From assembly GCA_900315155.1 (NCBI GenBank), contig OMYB01000002.1, positions 186,001 to 250,000 on the forward strand: a DNA stretch of 64,000 nt. The letters run 5' to 3'. The first letter of the stretch is position 1; every line of letters begins with the position of its first letter. The notes below the pieces were generated by a model, which made no database searches, was not told where the DNA came from, and saw nothing but the letters and a program-made list of their open reading frames with translations. The translations under genes were made by a program, and so were the position numbers. This DNA is from an uncultured Selenomonadales bacterium. GTDB taxonomy: Bacteria; Bacillota; Negativicutes; Selenomonadales; Selenomonadaceae. Shown here piece by piece: positions 9,063 through 17,426 of the stretch.

Positions 9063-10670
9063 TTATTTTGCGATTTCCGCTGCGACGTCGGCTGCTGTCT
9101 GAGCCTTTGGCTGAGCACTGGCCGTCTGGGCTGCCTTTGTCTCCGTCTTGGCAGCAGACTTCTCCGCTTTTTCCGCCTTCTTCGCAGCCTTCTTATCGGC
9201 TTTCTTGGCCTTCTTATCCGTTTTAGCCTGTTCTGCCTTCGCCTTCGGCGTCTCGAAGAGTGCCTTGTCGTTCAGGCGGCCTGCTTCACGGGCCTCCACC
9301 GCCGACTTGCCAGCCTGCTGTGCCTCCATGTACTTCGTGACATCGAGGTCGACCGGGATCCCCATGGCCTTGTCGAGCGAAGCCTTGCTCGTGTTGTAGT
9401 TATAGAGCGCCGTATAGTAGTTCGTACGGGCGGACGTGAGTTTCTCCTCGGCATCCATGACGTCGAGGTTCGTGCCGACACCCGCGCTGTAGCGGACCTG
9501 CGCGATCTTATAGTCCTCCTGCGCACGCATCACCGCAACCTCCGTCGTGTGGATGTTGCGCTCGGCAGCGCGGAGGTTCAGCAGTGCCGTGCGGACATCG
9601 AGCTGGATGGCCTCATCCGTCTGAGCCGAAGCTTCCTTCGCCTTCGTCACAGCTGCCTCAGCCGCATGCGTGTTGGCAGCGGTAACACCGTTATCGAAGA
9701 TATCCCAGGATGCGCTCATGCCAGCCGTCCAGTTGTTGCTGCTGTCGTGATTTGCACGGAATGGCTCCTCACCACCAATGGTACGGGCCGCCGCTGCATT
9801 GACGGTTGGCAGATTGCCCGCCTTGGCCGCTTTGACGCCCTGCTCCGCCTGCTTCACGGCATAGACGGCTGCGGCGCCATCCGCGCGGTTCGCGAGTGCA
9901 TAGCGCGTGCAGTCGTCGAGCGTGAGGTCGTATTTCGTGTATTTCAGCTGATCGTGGATCGAGAGCGTCGTATTCGTCGGCAGGCCGATGATGTTATTGA
10001 GCGTCGACATCGCGACGTCGTAGTTGTTCTGCGCCGACACGAGCTCCTGCTGCGCATTCGCGAGCTGGACCTGGGAGGCGAGGACGTCGGACTTCGCGAC
10101 CGTCCCGGCGCGGTACTGCGCGTTGACGTTGTCGAGATGCTCCTGCAGCGTATTCACGGCATCCTGCGAGACGTCGATGAGATTGCGGCACTGCAGGATC
10201 TGATAGTACGTCGAGGTCGTCTGCAGACGGATGGCCTGCTTCGTATTCTCCAGCGTGAGGTCTGCTCCATTCAGGGCAAGTTTTGAAGCCTCTACCTGCT
10301 GGCGGAGCGGCTCATTATAGAGCGGTATACCTACCTGAAGCGTATTCCCGTAGTTCCACTCATAATCCGGATTTCCGCCCGACTGGTGGAGCTTTGCCAG
10401 CTTGAAGCTTTCGCCACCCGTACGCATACCTGTAGCACTCCAGCTCAGTGCCGGACCGAATTTGCGGCGCGACTGCGAGATGGCCCATTTTGCCGTATCG
10501 ACATCGGCGAGCGACTCTTTGATCGTGCGGTTGTTCTCGAGTGCCATCTGGATGCTGTCCTCGAGGCCGAGCTCAACGGTATTGGCCGCCATGGCCGTGC
10601 TCGTCATCGCTGCCATGAGTCCGGAGACGACCAGTGCCGTCAGTTTTTTATAGAAAAATTTGCTTTTCAA
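9063..10670 (-). CDS. tolC: TolC-family outer-membrane efflux protein with Lys/Ala-rich tail
   Basis: Protein of 535 residues with a signal peptide (residues 1-29, ends TAMA) and two outer-membrane efflux protein repeats at about 32-230 and 240-435. Each is built of long amphipathic helices and short strand pairs that form the trimeric tunnel. It would couple inner-membrane exporters to the outside. After residue about 455 there is an unusual low-complexity tail rich in Lys, Ala and Glu (KKAKKADKKAAKKAEKAEK). The start is TTG at 10670, supported by GAGGAGG nine bases upstream. No exporter or membrane-fusion gene lies next to it; it sits between mlaD and tamB. Confidence 0.93.
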   Translation of the reverse strand: MKSKFFYKKLTALVVSGLMAAMTSTAMAANTVELGLEDSIQMALENNRTIKESLADVDTAKWAISQSRRKFGPALSWSATGMRTGGESFKLAKLHQSGGNPDYEWNYGNTLQVGIPLYNEPLRQQVEASKLALNGADLTLENTKQAIRLQTTSTYYQILQCRNLIDVSQDAVNTLQEHLDNVNAQYRAGTVAKSDVLASQVQLANAQQELVSAQNNYDVAMSTLNNIIGLPTNTTLSIHDQLKYTKYDLTLDDCTRYALANRADGAAAVYAVKQAEQGVKAAKAGNLPTVNAAAARTIGGEEPFRANHDSSNNWTAGMSASWDIFDNGVTAANTHAAEAAVTKAKEASAQTDEAIQLDVRTALLNLRAAERNIHTTEVAVMRAQEDYKIAQVRYSAGVGTNLDVMDAEEKLTSARTNYYTALYNYNTSKASLDKAMGIPVDLDVTKYMEAQQAGKSAVEAREAGRLNDKALFETPKAKAEQAKTDKKAKKADKKAAKKAEKAEKSAAKTETKAAQTASAQPKAQTAADVAAEIAK

Positions 10671-10765
10671 GGTGTGTACCTCCTCAAAAACCCTGCTTTA
10701 TCTCCATGTCATAGAATACACATTGGGGTTAGTATATCCCAAAGACATTAAAAACACCATTAAGA

Positions 10766-12052
10766 TTAGAATTCCTGGCGGATACCGAAATATGCCGTGC
10801 GGTCGTGATGGTCACGGACGTTGTCCCATCTTCCCATGAGATACGTGCCACCACCCGTCAGGTCATACTGCCCTGTGAGGCGCAGGTTCGTATCATCGAA
10901 ATCATAGGCATCCGCGCTGAAGCGGAACCGCCCGGCATAGGCGTCCAAGCCGAGGCCCGGGTCGCCGGCGATGACGCCCGCGCGCGCGCCGAGTGAGCCG
11001 AACCGCGTACCCAGCTGCGCGTTGAGGTCATTGCCCTCGCCGATATCCTCCATGCCGAGACGCACGAACGGCTTGCCCTCACCCGTGGAAAGGTCGAGGT
11101 TCGCATCGGTCGTCCAGTCACTGCGCTGGCCGCTGTAGAGGACGTCCACGGACGGCTTAGCCTGGATGGCATCGACCTTATCCATGAGGTTATGCGCACG
11201 TACGGAAACGTTGCGCGCATGGTGGATGGTCTCCGTGAGTTCCTTGGACGTCTCCGGGTCGCCGAGCGACTTGTCGAGATTCGTCGCCATGTGCTCGATG
11301 CGGCTGCTCGCGTCCGCGATATTCGAAAGCGTGAGGCGCAGGTTCTCCGCCGTCTGCGGGTCTGCACCGACGGTCTCGAGATTCGCCATGACGGCTTCTG
11401 CGGAGTTCACCGTACGCTCGAGGCTCGCCGACATGGCATTGAAGTTCGCCATCATCTGGCTGATGTTGCCCTGATTCTGCTGCATCGTCGACTCGAGCGC
11501 TGCCACGAGGCCACTGATATGGGCCGTGGCATCGCGCATGTTCGCCGTCATCTGGATGATATTGCTCTGGAATTTCGGATCGCCGAGAACCTTATTCATC
11601 GAGTCGAGCAGGCTCTGCGCCTGTGTCACGACCTGACTCAGCCCGGTGAAAAGCTGATCCATACCGGCCTCATCTTCACCGATGAGGTAGTCGCCGTTGG
11701 CGAGGTAATCGCCGCTGTCCTTGGCGGGCAGGATATTGATGAACTTATCGCCCATGACGCCCGGGGAGCCGACCGTCACATGCGAGCCGCGCGGGATCTT
11801 CGTCTTTCCCTGGATATCGAGGCTGACCGTGACGCCGCCGCCCTCATTGCTGACGGATTTCACCGTGCCGACCGGCACGCCTGAGAGGCAGACCTGCGCC
11901 TGCGGCTGGATGCCGTTCACCTGATTGAAGCCGGCGTACAGGGTGTAGCCCTTGCTGCCGCCGAAGGAAAAGTTTCCGAGCAGCATCACCACCGCGACGA
12001 GCAGGATGATGCCCGCCACGGTGAACCCGCCTACTTTCGCTTCTGTCGTCAT
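10766..12052 (-). CDS. mlaD: MlaD-like MCE protein with predicted C-terminal outer-membrane barrel
   Basis: Protein of 428 residues. One membrane anchor lies at about 8-30, an MCE domain at about 36-118 (YTLYAGFNQVNGIQPQAQV, then GSPGVMGDKFINI), and a long helical or coiled section at about 125-290. The last about 135 residues are glycine- and aromatic-rich with alternating strands (RLTGQYDLTGGGTYLMGRW) and end in Phe (IRQEF), as in an outer-membrane barrel. Classical MlaD (about 180 residues) lacks this part. Known biology: in Veillonella an MlaD of this layout has been described as a trans-envelope bridge for phospholipids. The start overlaps the mlaF stop by four bases. No mlaB, mlaC or mlaA gene is nearby, which fits a one-protein bridge. 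Confidence 0.92.
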   Translation of the reverse strand: MTTEAKVGGFTVAGIILLVAVVMLLGNFSFGGSKGYTLYAGFNQVNGIQPQAQVCLSGVPVGTVKSVSNEGGGVTVSLDIQGKTKIPRGSHVTVGSPGVMGDKFINILPAKDSGDYLANGDYLIGEDEAGMDQLFTGLSQVVTQAQSLLDSMNKVLGDPKFQSNIIQMTANMRDATAHISGLVAALESTMQQNQGNISQMMANFNAMSASLERTVNSAEAVMANLETVGADPQTAENLRLTLSNIADASSRIEHMATNLDKSLGDPETSKELTETIHHARNVSVRAHNLMDKVDAIQAKPSVDVLYSGQRSDWTTDANLDLSTGEGKPFVRLGMEDIGEGNDLNAQLGTRFGSLGARAGVIAGDPGLGLDAYAGRFRFSADAYDFDDTNLRLTGQYDLTGGGTYLMGRWDNVRDHHDRTAYFGIRQEF

Positions 12053-12795
12053 GCTTCGTCCTCCTTTACCGTGCGCAGCGTATGGAAAAACGCCTGCACG
12101 CGCTTATCCTTAAGCTTCTTGAACTCCTCTACGGGTGCCACGGCGATGAGCTCGCCCTCGTAGATCATCGCTATGCGGTCCGCAATGCGGCACGCGCTCG
12201 CCATATCATGCGTGACAACGATACTCGTGACATGCAGTTCCCGCTGCGTATGGATGATGAGCTGGTCGATTTTTTCCGACATGATTGGGTCCAGGCCCGA
12301 GCTCGGCTCATCGTAGAGAATGATCTCCGGCTCAATAGCAATAGCCCTCGCGAGGCTCACGCGCTTCTGCATGCCGCCCGAGAGCTCCGGCGGCATCCTA
12401 TTCTCGACGCCGTCGAGCCCCACGATGTGGAGCTTCTCCTTCACGATGGCGCGGATTTCCTCTTCGCTCTTTTTCGTGTGCTCCCTCAGGCCGAACGCGA
12501 CATTGTCGCCGACCGTCATCGAGTCGAAAAGCGCCGAGTACTGGAATACCATGCCCATGCGCAGGCGCACGCGGTCGAGCTCATGCTCGTCGAGATGCGT
12601 GATTTCCTCATCGTTCACCCAGATTTTCCCATAGGAGGGCCGGATAAGGCCAATGAGCAGGCGCAGCAGCGTACTCTTGCCGGAACCCGAGCCGCCGATG
12701 ATGGCCAGCGTCTCCCCGTCCTCAATGTTGAGATGGATATGCTTCAGGACCTCTTTGCCATCATAGACCTTGCCAACATCTTCTATCTTGATCAT
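12049..12795 (-). CDS. mlaF: MlaF-like phospholipid-transport ABC ATPase
   Basis: ATP-binding subunit of 248 residues that would power lipid movement through MlaE and the MlaD bridge. Walker A is GGSGSGKSTLLRLL (about residue 34), the signature is LSGGMQKRVSLARA, Walker B is IILYDEPSSGLD, and the switch His is in IVVTHDM. The gene lies between mlaE (18-base gap) and mlaD (overlapping by four bases), so the three form one operon. Confidence 0.95.
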   Translation of the reverse strand: MIKIEDVGKVYDGKEVLKHIHLNIEDGETLAIIGGSGSGKSTLLRLLIGLIRPSYGKIWVNDEEITHLDEHELDRVRLRMGMVFQYSALFDSMTVGDNVAFGLREHTKKSEEEIRAIVKEKLHIVGLDGVENRMPPELSGGMQKRVSLARAIAIEPEIILYDEPSSGLDPIMSEKIDQLIIHTQRELHVTSIVVTHDMASACRIADRIAMIYEGELIAVAPVEEFKKLKDKRVQAFFHTLRTVKEDEA

Positions 12796-12813
12796 GGAAT
12801 CTCCTGCTATCTC

Positions 12814-13584
12814 TTAGAAAAGGATCAGCGTCAACAGGGCGTTCAGGATGAAAATCACGATGATGGATGCCACGACCGTGCGCGTCGTCGCGCGTCCGAC
12901 ACCCTCAGCGCCATCCGGGCTGTTCAGGCCGTAGTAGCAGCCGAGCACCGCGATGATATTGCCGAAAAAGATCGCCTTGATGAGGCCGCCCGTGAAATCG
13001 TAGACATCCACATACGTATGGATGGAATTCATGAACGTCATCGAGCTGATGCCCGAATAATACACGGCGATGAGATAGCCGCCCACGACGCCGATCACGT
13101 CGCCGAAAATCGTGAGAATCGGCACGACGAACATGCACGCGAGCATGCGCGGCACAATGAGGTAATCCGCCGGGCTCACAGCCATGACGCGCAGCGCGTC
13201 GATCTGTTCCGTGACCTTCATCGTCGAAATCTCCGCCGTGATCGCGGAGCCGACGCGGCCCGCGCAGACGACGGCGACGAGCACAGGGCCGAGCTCGCGG
13301 CCTATGCCGATGGAGATGATGGCACCGACCGTGCTCTGCGCGCCGTATTTGATGAGCTCATCCGCCGTCTGCAGCGTGAGCACGATCCCCGTGAACGCGA
13401 GTGTCAGGCTCACGATGAGCAGGGAGTCCACGCCGAGGTGCGACATCTGATAGAGGATGGATCGGATGCGCGCATGATGGCACATCTGGCGGATGGTCTC
13501 CACATAGAGCAGGACCATGCGGCCGAACTCCTCGAAACGATGGATGACGAATCCGCCGATTGCCTCCAGTATCTTCGTGAGCAT
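12814..13584 (-). CDS. mlaE: MlaE-like phospholipid-transport ABC permease
   Basis: Inner-membrane permease of 256 residues with about five to six hydrophobic segments. It has the conserved MlaE core around LALTGIVLTLQTADEL, GRELGPVLVAVVCAGRVGS and ITAEISTMKVTEQIDALRVM. It would extract or deliver phospholipids at the inner membrane together with MlaF and MlaD. I place the start at the ATG at 13584, which has AAGGAGAG eight bases upstream; an in-frame ATG 15 codons earlier lacks a ribosome site. First gene of the mla operon, with a promoter directly upstream. Confidence 0.94.
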   Translation of the reverse strand: MLTKILEAIGGFVIHRFEEFGRMVLLYVETIRQMCHHARIRSILYQMSHLGVDSLLIVSLTLAFTGIVLTLQTADELIKYGAQSTVGAIISIGIGRELGPVLVAVVCAGRVGSAITAEISTMKVTEQIDALRVMAVSPADYLIVPRMLACMFVVPILTIFGDVIGVVGGYLIAVYYSGISSMTFMNSIHTYVDVYDFTGGLIKAIFFGNIIAVLGCYYGLNSPDGAEGVGRATTRTVVASIIVIFILNALLTLILF

Positions 13585-13634
13585 CGTATCTCTCCTTCCC
13601 CTTATTTTCTGCATCTGCTTGGAATACATCTAGC

Positions 13635-13664
13635 ATTGTACCATATTTCACGCGAAATAGTAAA
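13635..13664 (-). promoter_or_regulatory. Promoter of the mlaEFD operon
   Basis: TTTACT -35 (13659-13664), an 18-base spacer and TACAAT -10 (13635-13640) lie on the minus strand, 51 bases upstream of mlaE. The spacer contains the short inverted repeat ATTTC-N4-GAAAT (13646-13659), a possible regulator site. Confidence 0.5.
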
Positions 13665-13752
13665 TTATTGTTGACTATTTTTTCTCCCATTGCAGAAAAT
13701 CTTTTTCCCGTGCTAGAATGATAGCAAAGAAAAACAAAAACGGAGGAACATC

Positions 13753-14475
13753 ATGGTGGAAAAGAAACCAAAAGTCTACGCCGTACGGCAGGGCCGTGCA
13801 TGCGGCATCTTCACAAGCTGGGACGAGTGCCGGAAACAGGTCGACGGGTACGCAGGCGCCCGTTACAAGAGCTTCACGGACGTGCGCGAAGCCCTGCTCT
13901 GGCTCAACGGCGATGCGCCGAGGCCTGCTGCTCCCGCTGCGGCATCCACCACAGGCGCGCACCGTGCCGGGGTCAAACGCCGTCCCGCCGGCAGCACGGC
14001 ATCCGCAGCGCCGGCCATGCCGGATACCGAGCAGGACTACATCATCTATACCGACGGCTCCTGCCTGCGCAATCCCGACGGTCCCGGCGGCTGGGCCGCC
14101 GTTGTCCGCAACGTCGCGACGGGCGAAGTCACAGAGCTCCACGACGGCACGCCGAGCACGACGAACAACCGCATGGAGCTCACCGCCGCCATCCAGGGGC
14201 TTTCCTTTCCCGATCATCCGGCGAAGATCGCGCTCTACACGGACAGCCAGTATCTCAAGAACGGCTTTACGCGCCACTGGGTAGAATCATGGAAGCGCCG
14301 TGGCTGGAAAAAAGCCGATGGCCAGCCCGTGCTCAACCAGCCGCTCTGGAGAGCACTCGACGAACTCGTTCAGAAACATCAGGTGACGTTCCACTGGGTC
14401 AAGGGCCATGTCGGCGTCGCCCTCAACGAGCGCTGTGACGAGCTCGCACGCGGCGAAGCCATGCGGCATCGCTGA
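13753..14475 (+). CDS. rnhA: Ribonuclease HI with N-terminal hybrid-binding domain
   Basis: Protein of 240 residues that degrades the RNA strand of RNA-DNA hybrids. Residues 2-45 (KVYAVRQGRACGIFTSWDEC) form the viroplasmin-like hybrid-binding domain found at the start of eukaryotic-type RNase H1. A Pro/Ala-rich linker spans about 55-92. The catalytic domain from about 95 shows IYTDGSCL (Asp), NNRMELTA (Glu), LYTDSQYL (Asp) and a final NERCDELA (Asp). A GGAGG-containing ribosome site precedes the ATG. The gene is divergent from the mla operon and is followed by a strong terminator shared with serS. Confidence 0.96.
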   Translation: MVEKKPKVYAVRQGRACGIFTSWDECRKQVDGYAGARYKSFTDVREALLWLNGDAPRPAAPAAASTTGAHRAGVKRRPAGSTASAAPAMPDTEQDYIIYTDGSCLRNPDGPGGWAAVVRNVATGEVTELHDGTPSTTNNRMELTAAIQGLSFPDHPAKIALYTDSQYLKNGFTRHWVESWKRRGWKKADGQPVLNQPLWRALDELVQKHQVTFHWVKGHVGVALNERCDELARGEAMRHR

Positions 14476-14493
14476 CGCCGCACCAAAGTGCCG

Positions 14494-14532
14494 AAAAGGG
14501 ACTGCCTTTCTGTCCGGGCAGTCCCTTTTAAT
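14494..14532. terminator. Bidirectional terminator between rnhA and serS
   Basis: A perfect 13-bp stem (AAAAGGGACTGCC at 14494-14506 with GGCAGTCCCTTTT at 14517-14529) has A- and T-runs on both flanks. It can end both the plus-strand rnhA and the minus-strand serS transcripts. Confidence 0.9.
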
Positions 14533-14541
14533 TATCAGAAA

Positions 14542-15822
14542 TTATTCTGGCTTCTTGATGACCTCGACGCCGCCCATGTACGGGACGAGCGCCTTCGGGA
14601 TGACGACGGAGCCGTCCTCCTGCTGATAGTTCTCGAGGATGGCGGCGACCGTGCGGCCGACAGCGAGACCCGAGCCATTCAGCGTATGGACGAACTCCGG
14701 CTTGCTCTTCGCATCGCGGCGGAACTTGATGTTCGCACGGCGCGCCTGGTAATCCGTGCAGTTCGAGCAGGAGGAAATCTCGCGGTACTTGTTCTGTGCC
14801 GGGAACCAGACCTCCAGGTCGTACGTCGTAGCAGACGTGAAGCTCATATCACCCGTGCAGAGCTTGACGACATGATACGGGAGCTCCAGGATGCGCAGGA
14901 CATCCTCGGCGTTATCGACCATCTTTTCGAGCTCGTCCCAGCTCGTCTCCGGCGTAACGAACTTGATCATCTCGACCTTGTTGAACTGGTGCTGACGGAT
15001 GAGTCCGCGCGTATCGCGACCGGCGCTGCCAGCCTCAGCGCGGAAGCATGCCGTATAGCAGCTGTAGTACTCCGGCAGCTTGCTGCCATCCAGGATCTCA
15101 TCGCGATGATAGTTCGTCATCGGGACTTCTGCCGTCGGGACGAGGTAGTAGTCCATGCCCTCGAGCTTGTACATATCCTCGGCGAACTTCGGCAGCTGGC
15201 CCGTGCCGATCATGCTGTCCCTGTTCGCGATGTACGGTGCGAGCATCTCCGTGTAGCCGTGCTTGTTCGCATGCAGATCCATCATGAACGCGATGCAGGC
15301 GCGCTCGAGGCGGGCACCGAGGCCTTTATAGAACGTAAAGCGCGCGGCCGTGACTTTTGCTGCGCGATCCGCATCCAGGATATCGAGCTCCGTGCCGAGA
15401 TCCCAGTGCGCTTTCGGTTCGAAATCAAATTTACGCGGCTCGCCCCATTTGCGGACTTCCGGATTCTGCGTATCGTCCTTGCCGATCGGCACGTCCTCAC
15501 GCGGCATATTCGGGATATGCAGCATGATATCGCGGAGCTTTGCCTCCACTTCCTTGAGGTCACCATCGAGTGCCGAAATCTTCTGGCCGACTTCGCGCAT
15601 CGCCGCGATCTTCTCCGATGCGTCCTCCTTGTTCTTCTTCATGACGCTGATTTCCTTGGAGACCGCATTGCGCTGGCTTTTCAGGCCCTCGGACTCCTGC
15701 AGGAGCTCGCGGCGCTTCTTGTCCAGCTCCTCGAAATCATCCAGCTTCAGGGAATTGTTGCGGTTCTTCAGCATCTGACGAACCTCGTCCAGGTGCTCAC
15801 GTACGAATTTGATGTCTAGCAC
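14542..15822 (-). CDS. serS: Seryl-tRNA synthetase
   Basis: Class II aminoacyl-tRNA synthetase of 426 residues that charges tRNA-Ser (and tRNA-Sec where present). Residues about 1-110 form the long coiled-coil arm that grips the variable arm of tRNA-Ser. Motif 2 ([13 protein letters not shown]) and motif 3 ([14 protein letters not shown]) are intact, and the active-site region [10 protein letters not shown] is visible. The start is GTG at 15822 behind GGAGAGG. A near-consensus promoter lies upstream; no T-box leader fits in the short upstream gap. Confidence 0.98.
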   Translation of the reverse strand: MLDIKFVREHLDEVRQMLKNRNNSLKLDDFEELDKKRRELLQESEGLKSQRNAVSKEISVMKKNKEDASEKIAAMREVGQKISALDGDLKEVEAKLRDIMLHIPNMPREDVPIGKDDTQNPEVRKWGEPRKFDFEPKAHWDLGTELDILDADRAAKVTAARFTFYKGLGARLERACIAFMMDLHANKHGYTEMLAPYIANRDSMIGTGQLPKFAEDMYKLEGMDYYLVPTAEVPMTNYHRDEILDGSKLPEYYSCYTACFRAEAGSAGRDTRGLIRQHQFNKVEMIKFVTPETSWDELEKMVDNAEDVLRILELPYHVVKLCTGDMSFTSATTYDLEVWFPAQNKYREISSCSNCTDYQARRANIKFRRDAKSKPEFVHTLNGSGLAVGRTVAAILENYQQEDGSVVIPKALVPYMGGVEVIKKPE

Positions 15823-15886
15823 AAAAACCTCTCCTTACTTATCTCAGCGCGGACCCCACGCAGAAAAATCTTGTTACATCTATCCT

Positions 15887-15916
15887 ATTATACGCGCACA
15901 GAGAAAACCCTGTCAA
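15887..15916 (-). promoter_or_regulatory. serS promoter
   Basis: TTGACA (15911-15916), an 18-base spacer and TATAAT (15887-15892) on the minus strand: both hexamers match consensus, about 65 bases upstream of serS. Confidence 0.8.
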
Positions 15917-15928
15917 CGGTTTCCGCCC

Positions 15929-16639
15929 TCATACCTTGACCTCAAAATGGCCGTCCTCGCGTTCGGGCATCGGGCGTTTCACGATGCGGGTCTTTTCCTC
16001 CGGCACATCGCTGGGCTTTTTCGCAGCACTCTCCTCTGCGGAAATCGCGCGCAGCACCTCGTCCGCCGTCATGCCCGCATAGGCTTTCGACGGCGGTGTC
16101 ACGTCGCCTGCGATATCCTCGATGCCGAGTTCGCCCTTGCGTTTTTTCTTCCTGAGGAACGTCCGCAGAAAAACAAAGGCGAGAACCATCATGACCGCGA
16201 TGCTCCCAATCCAGAACGCCGCGCCGTAGCCGCTGCCGTACATACCGGGCTTTAGCGGCTGCACCTGCTGCGTCTGTGTATTCTGCTGAGCCTGGCCCTG
16301 CTGCCCATTCTGCTGCAGGAGGGCGGCGGTCTGCGGATCGAGTGCAGCCCCATTCTGCGTGCTCTGCGTCTCCGAGCCTCCCGCCTGTGCCTGGTTCTGT
16401 GCCGGTTTCTGCGTCTGAGCATCTTTCGCCTGCGGCTTCGAGCGCGTAGTCTTCTGCAGGGCGCCATCGCCATTTGCGACGGCCTGCCGCGCCTGTGCCT
16501 CGTTCGCCTCGTCCCCCGTCCGGGACTGGTAGGCAGGCGGTGCTGTGCTCTCCTGCACCGAGCCGCCATCCTGCAGCGTCACCTGCGGCACAGTCGGCGG
16601 TGTCGGTGGCGTCGGTGCCGTCGGCGGTGTAACAGCCAT
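15929..16639 (-). CDS. Low-complexity membrane protein of unknown function
   Basis: Protein of 236 residues with a Pro/Thr-rich start (TPPTAPTPPTPPTVP), a Gln/Thr/Ala-rich region to about 130, one membrane segment at about 140-160 (AFWIGSIAVMMVLAFVFL), a basic stop-transfer patch (RKKKRKG) and a charged, probably cytoplasmic C-terminus. No signal peptide is seen, so the N-terminal part would be outside (N-out) if the basic patch stays inside. I do not recognise the family. A ribosome site (AAGGAGG) precedes the ATG, but a strong terminator from the upstream gene ends only about 20 bases before the start, so expression may rely on readthrough. Confidence 0.75.
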   Translation of the reverse strand: MAVTPPTAPTPPTPPTVPQVTLQDGGSVQESTAPPAYQSRTGDEANEAQARQAVANGDGALQKTTRSKPQAKDAQTQKPAQNQAQAGGSETQSTQNGAALDPQTAALLQQNGQQGQAQQNTQTQQVQPLKPGMYGSGYGAAFWIGSIAVMMVLAFVFLRTFLRKKKRKGELGIEDIAGDVTPPSKAYAGMTADEVLRAISAEESAAKKPSDVPEEKTRIVKRPMPEREDGHFEVKV

Positions 16640-16660
16640 ATTCCTGCCTCCTTTCCCTAC

Positions 16661-16689
16661 GAAAAAGGAGGCTGCCCCCAGGCAGCCTC
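16661..16689 (-). terminator. Intrinsic terminator after the 104-residue gene
   Basis: Minus-strand stem GAGGCTGCC/GGCAGCCTC (16681-16689 with 16668-16676), a four-base loop, then CTTTTTC. It lies just upstream of the ribosome site of the next gene, so it may act as an attenuator between the two. Confidence 0.8.
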
Positions 16690-16699
16690 AGGTTCTTTC

Positions 16700-17014
16700 T
16701 CAGTAATGTGGATTTTGCTTCACGTACTCGACCGGCCTGGACCAGTCGACGGACACCTGCGTGTTGTTCCACAGGCGCGTGAGCGCGAGCTTGAAGCTCT
16801 CGACATCGGCCAGCGGATCCACGGTCTCCGGCGTGAAATCCATAAGCGTCTCGTGTGGCACGTTGATCTCGTGCTTGTGGTTGAGCCAATCCTCCGTCAG
16901 CTTCCTGCCCTCGTCGTTGGCAAGGTGAACTTCGGCGGTCTTCGTATCGCCATCATAATCGATCCAGCCCAGGTCTTTCTGGTAGCTGATTGCGACACTA
17001 TAGGTATTTGCCAT
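16700..17014 (-). CDS. Conserved small protein of unknown function
   Basis: Soluble-looking protein of 104 residues without signal peptide or membrane segment. It is acidic, with the recognisable blocks KDLGWIDYDGDTKTAEVHLA and FKLALTRLWNNTQVSVDWSR. I cannot assign a named family. AGGAGA sits at correct distance from the ATG at 17014 and a good promoter lies 50 bases upstream. It is transcribed away from the 6S RNA candidate. Confidence 0.8.
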   Translation of the reverse strand: MANTYSVAISYQKDLGWIDYDGDTKTAEVHLANDEGRKLTEDWLNHKHEINVPHETLMDFTPETVDPLADVESFKLALTRLWNNTQVSVDWSRPVEYVKQNPHY

Positions 17015-17063
17015 CGCAAAAATCTCCTCTCGGATAGGAATAATTTTCTGAATCCATTGTTCT

Positions 17064-17093
17064 ATTATAATCTATATTCCACTTTGCTGGCAA
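17064..17093 (-). promoter_or_regulatory. Promoter of the 104-residue gene
   Basis: TTGCCA (17088-17093), an 18-base spacer and TATAAT (17064-17069) on the minus strand. Confidence 0.6.
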
Positions 17094-17152
17094 GTATAAA
17101 TGAATTTTGTCAGATTTTTTGTGAAATGCACCGAAACAATATTTGTCAAGAC

Positions 17153-17184
17153 TTGTCACGAAAAAAAATTTATGCTAATATAAT
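17153..17184 (+). promoter_or_regulatory. Promoter of the 6S RNA candidate
   Basis: TTGTCA (17153-17158) is followed by overlapping -10 candidates TAATAT (17176-17181, 17-base spacer) and TATAAT (17179-17184). Initiation would fall at about 17189-17192, the predicted RNA 5' end. Confidence 0.6.
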
Positions 17185-17188
17185 AGCC

Positions 17189-17373
17189 AAAGAAGGACAA
17201 GCCTCGGATGTGCGTTAGCTTTAACAGTGTCTAACCTACATTTTACCTAGGGAGCCCGATTTGATTCCGGCGGACATTCGCCTCGGCGAAAATGGAGTCC
17301 GGACTTAAGGCACCCACCTGCGAGTCGCAGGTTTTAGGCATATAAAGCGACCGGCACCTTAGACCCCTGCTTT
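17189..17373 (+). ncRNA. ssrS: 6S RNA candidate
   Basis: About 185 bases, the usual 6S length, with a promoter before and a terminator after. The ends pair: AAAGAAGG (17189-17196) with CCTGCTTT (17366-17373), one mismatch. Inner pairs GTGC (17210-17213) with GCAC (17354-17357) and GCTTT (17218-17222) with AAAGC (17344-17348) continue the closing stem. The 3' half has the typical small hairpin ACCTGCGAGTCGCAGGT, as in the E. coli 6S right arm, and a long central hairpin lies between. 6S RNA mimics an open promoter and holds housekeeping RNA polymerase in stationary phase. tmRNA is excluded: there is no tRNA-like end or tag frame. Confidence 0.78.
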
Positions 17374-17414
17374 GAAACGGGATTACTGCTCTGCGGTAGT
17401 CCCGTTTCGTCTCT
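17374..17414 (+). terminator. Terminator of the 6S RNA candidate
   Basis: A 13-bp stem GAAACGGGATTAC (17374-17386) with GTAGTCCCGTTTC (17396-17408), closed by one G-U pair and followed by a pyrimidine-rich stretch. Confidence 0.75.
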
Positions 17415-17426
17415 TTCCATGCAAAA

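Noticed and set aside
5627-9226. A 1199-codon open frame antisense to tamB, and similar long antisense frames opposite bamA, the SNF2 gene and cysN
   Set aside because: They mirror the codon structure of GC-rich genes on the other strand, have Arg/Ala/His-rich translations, no family match, and no ribosome sites.
15823-15928. T-box leader before serS
   Set aside because: The promoter lies only about 65 bases from the start codon, leaving no room for a specifier stem, T-box sequence and terminator.
17189-17373. tmRNA as identity of the structured RNA
   Set aside because: Too short, no tRNA-like ends and no tag reading frame; the end pairing and hairpins fit 6S RNA.
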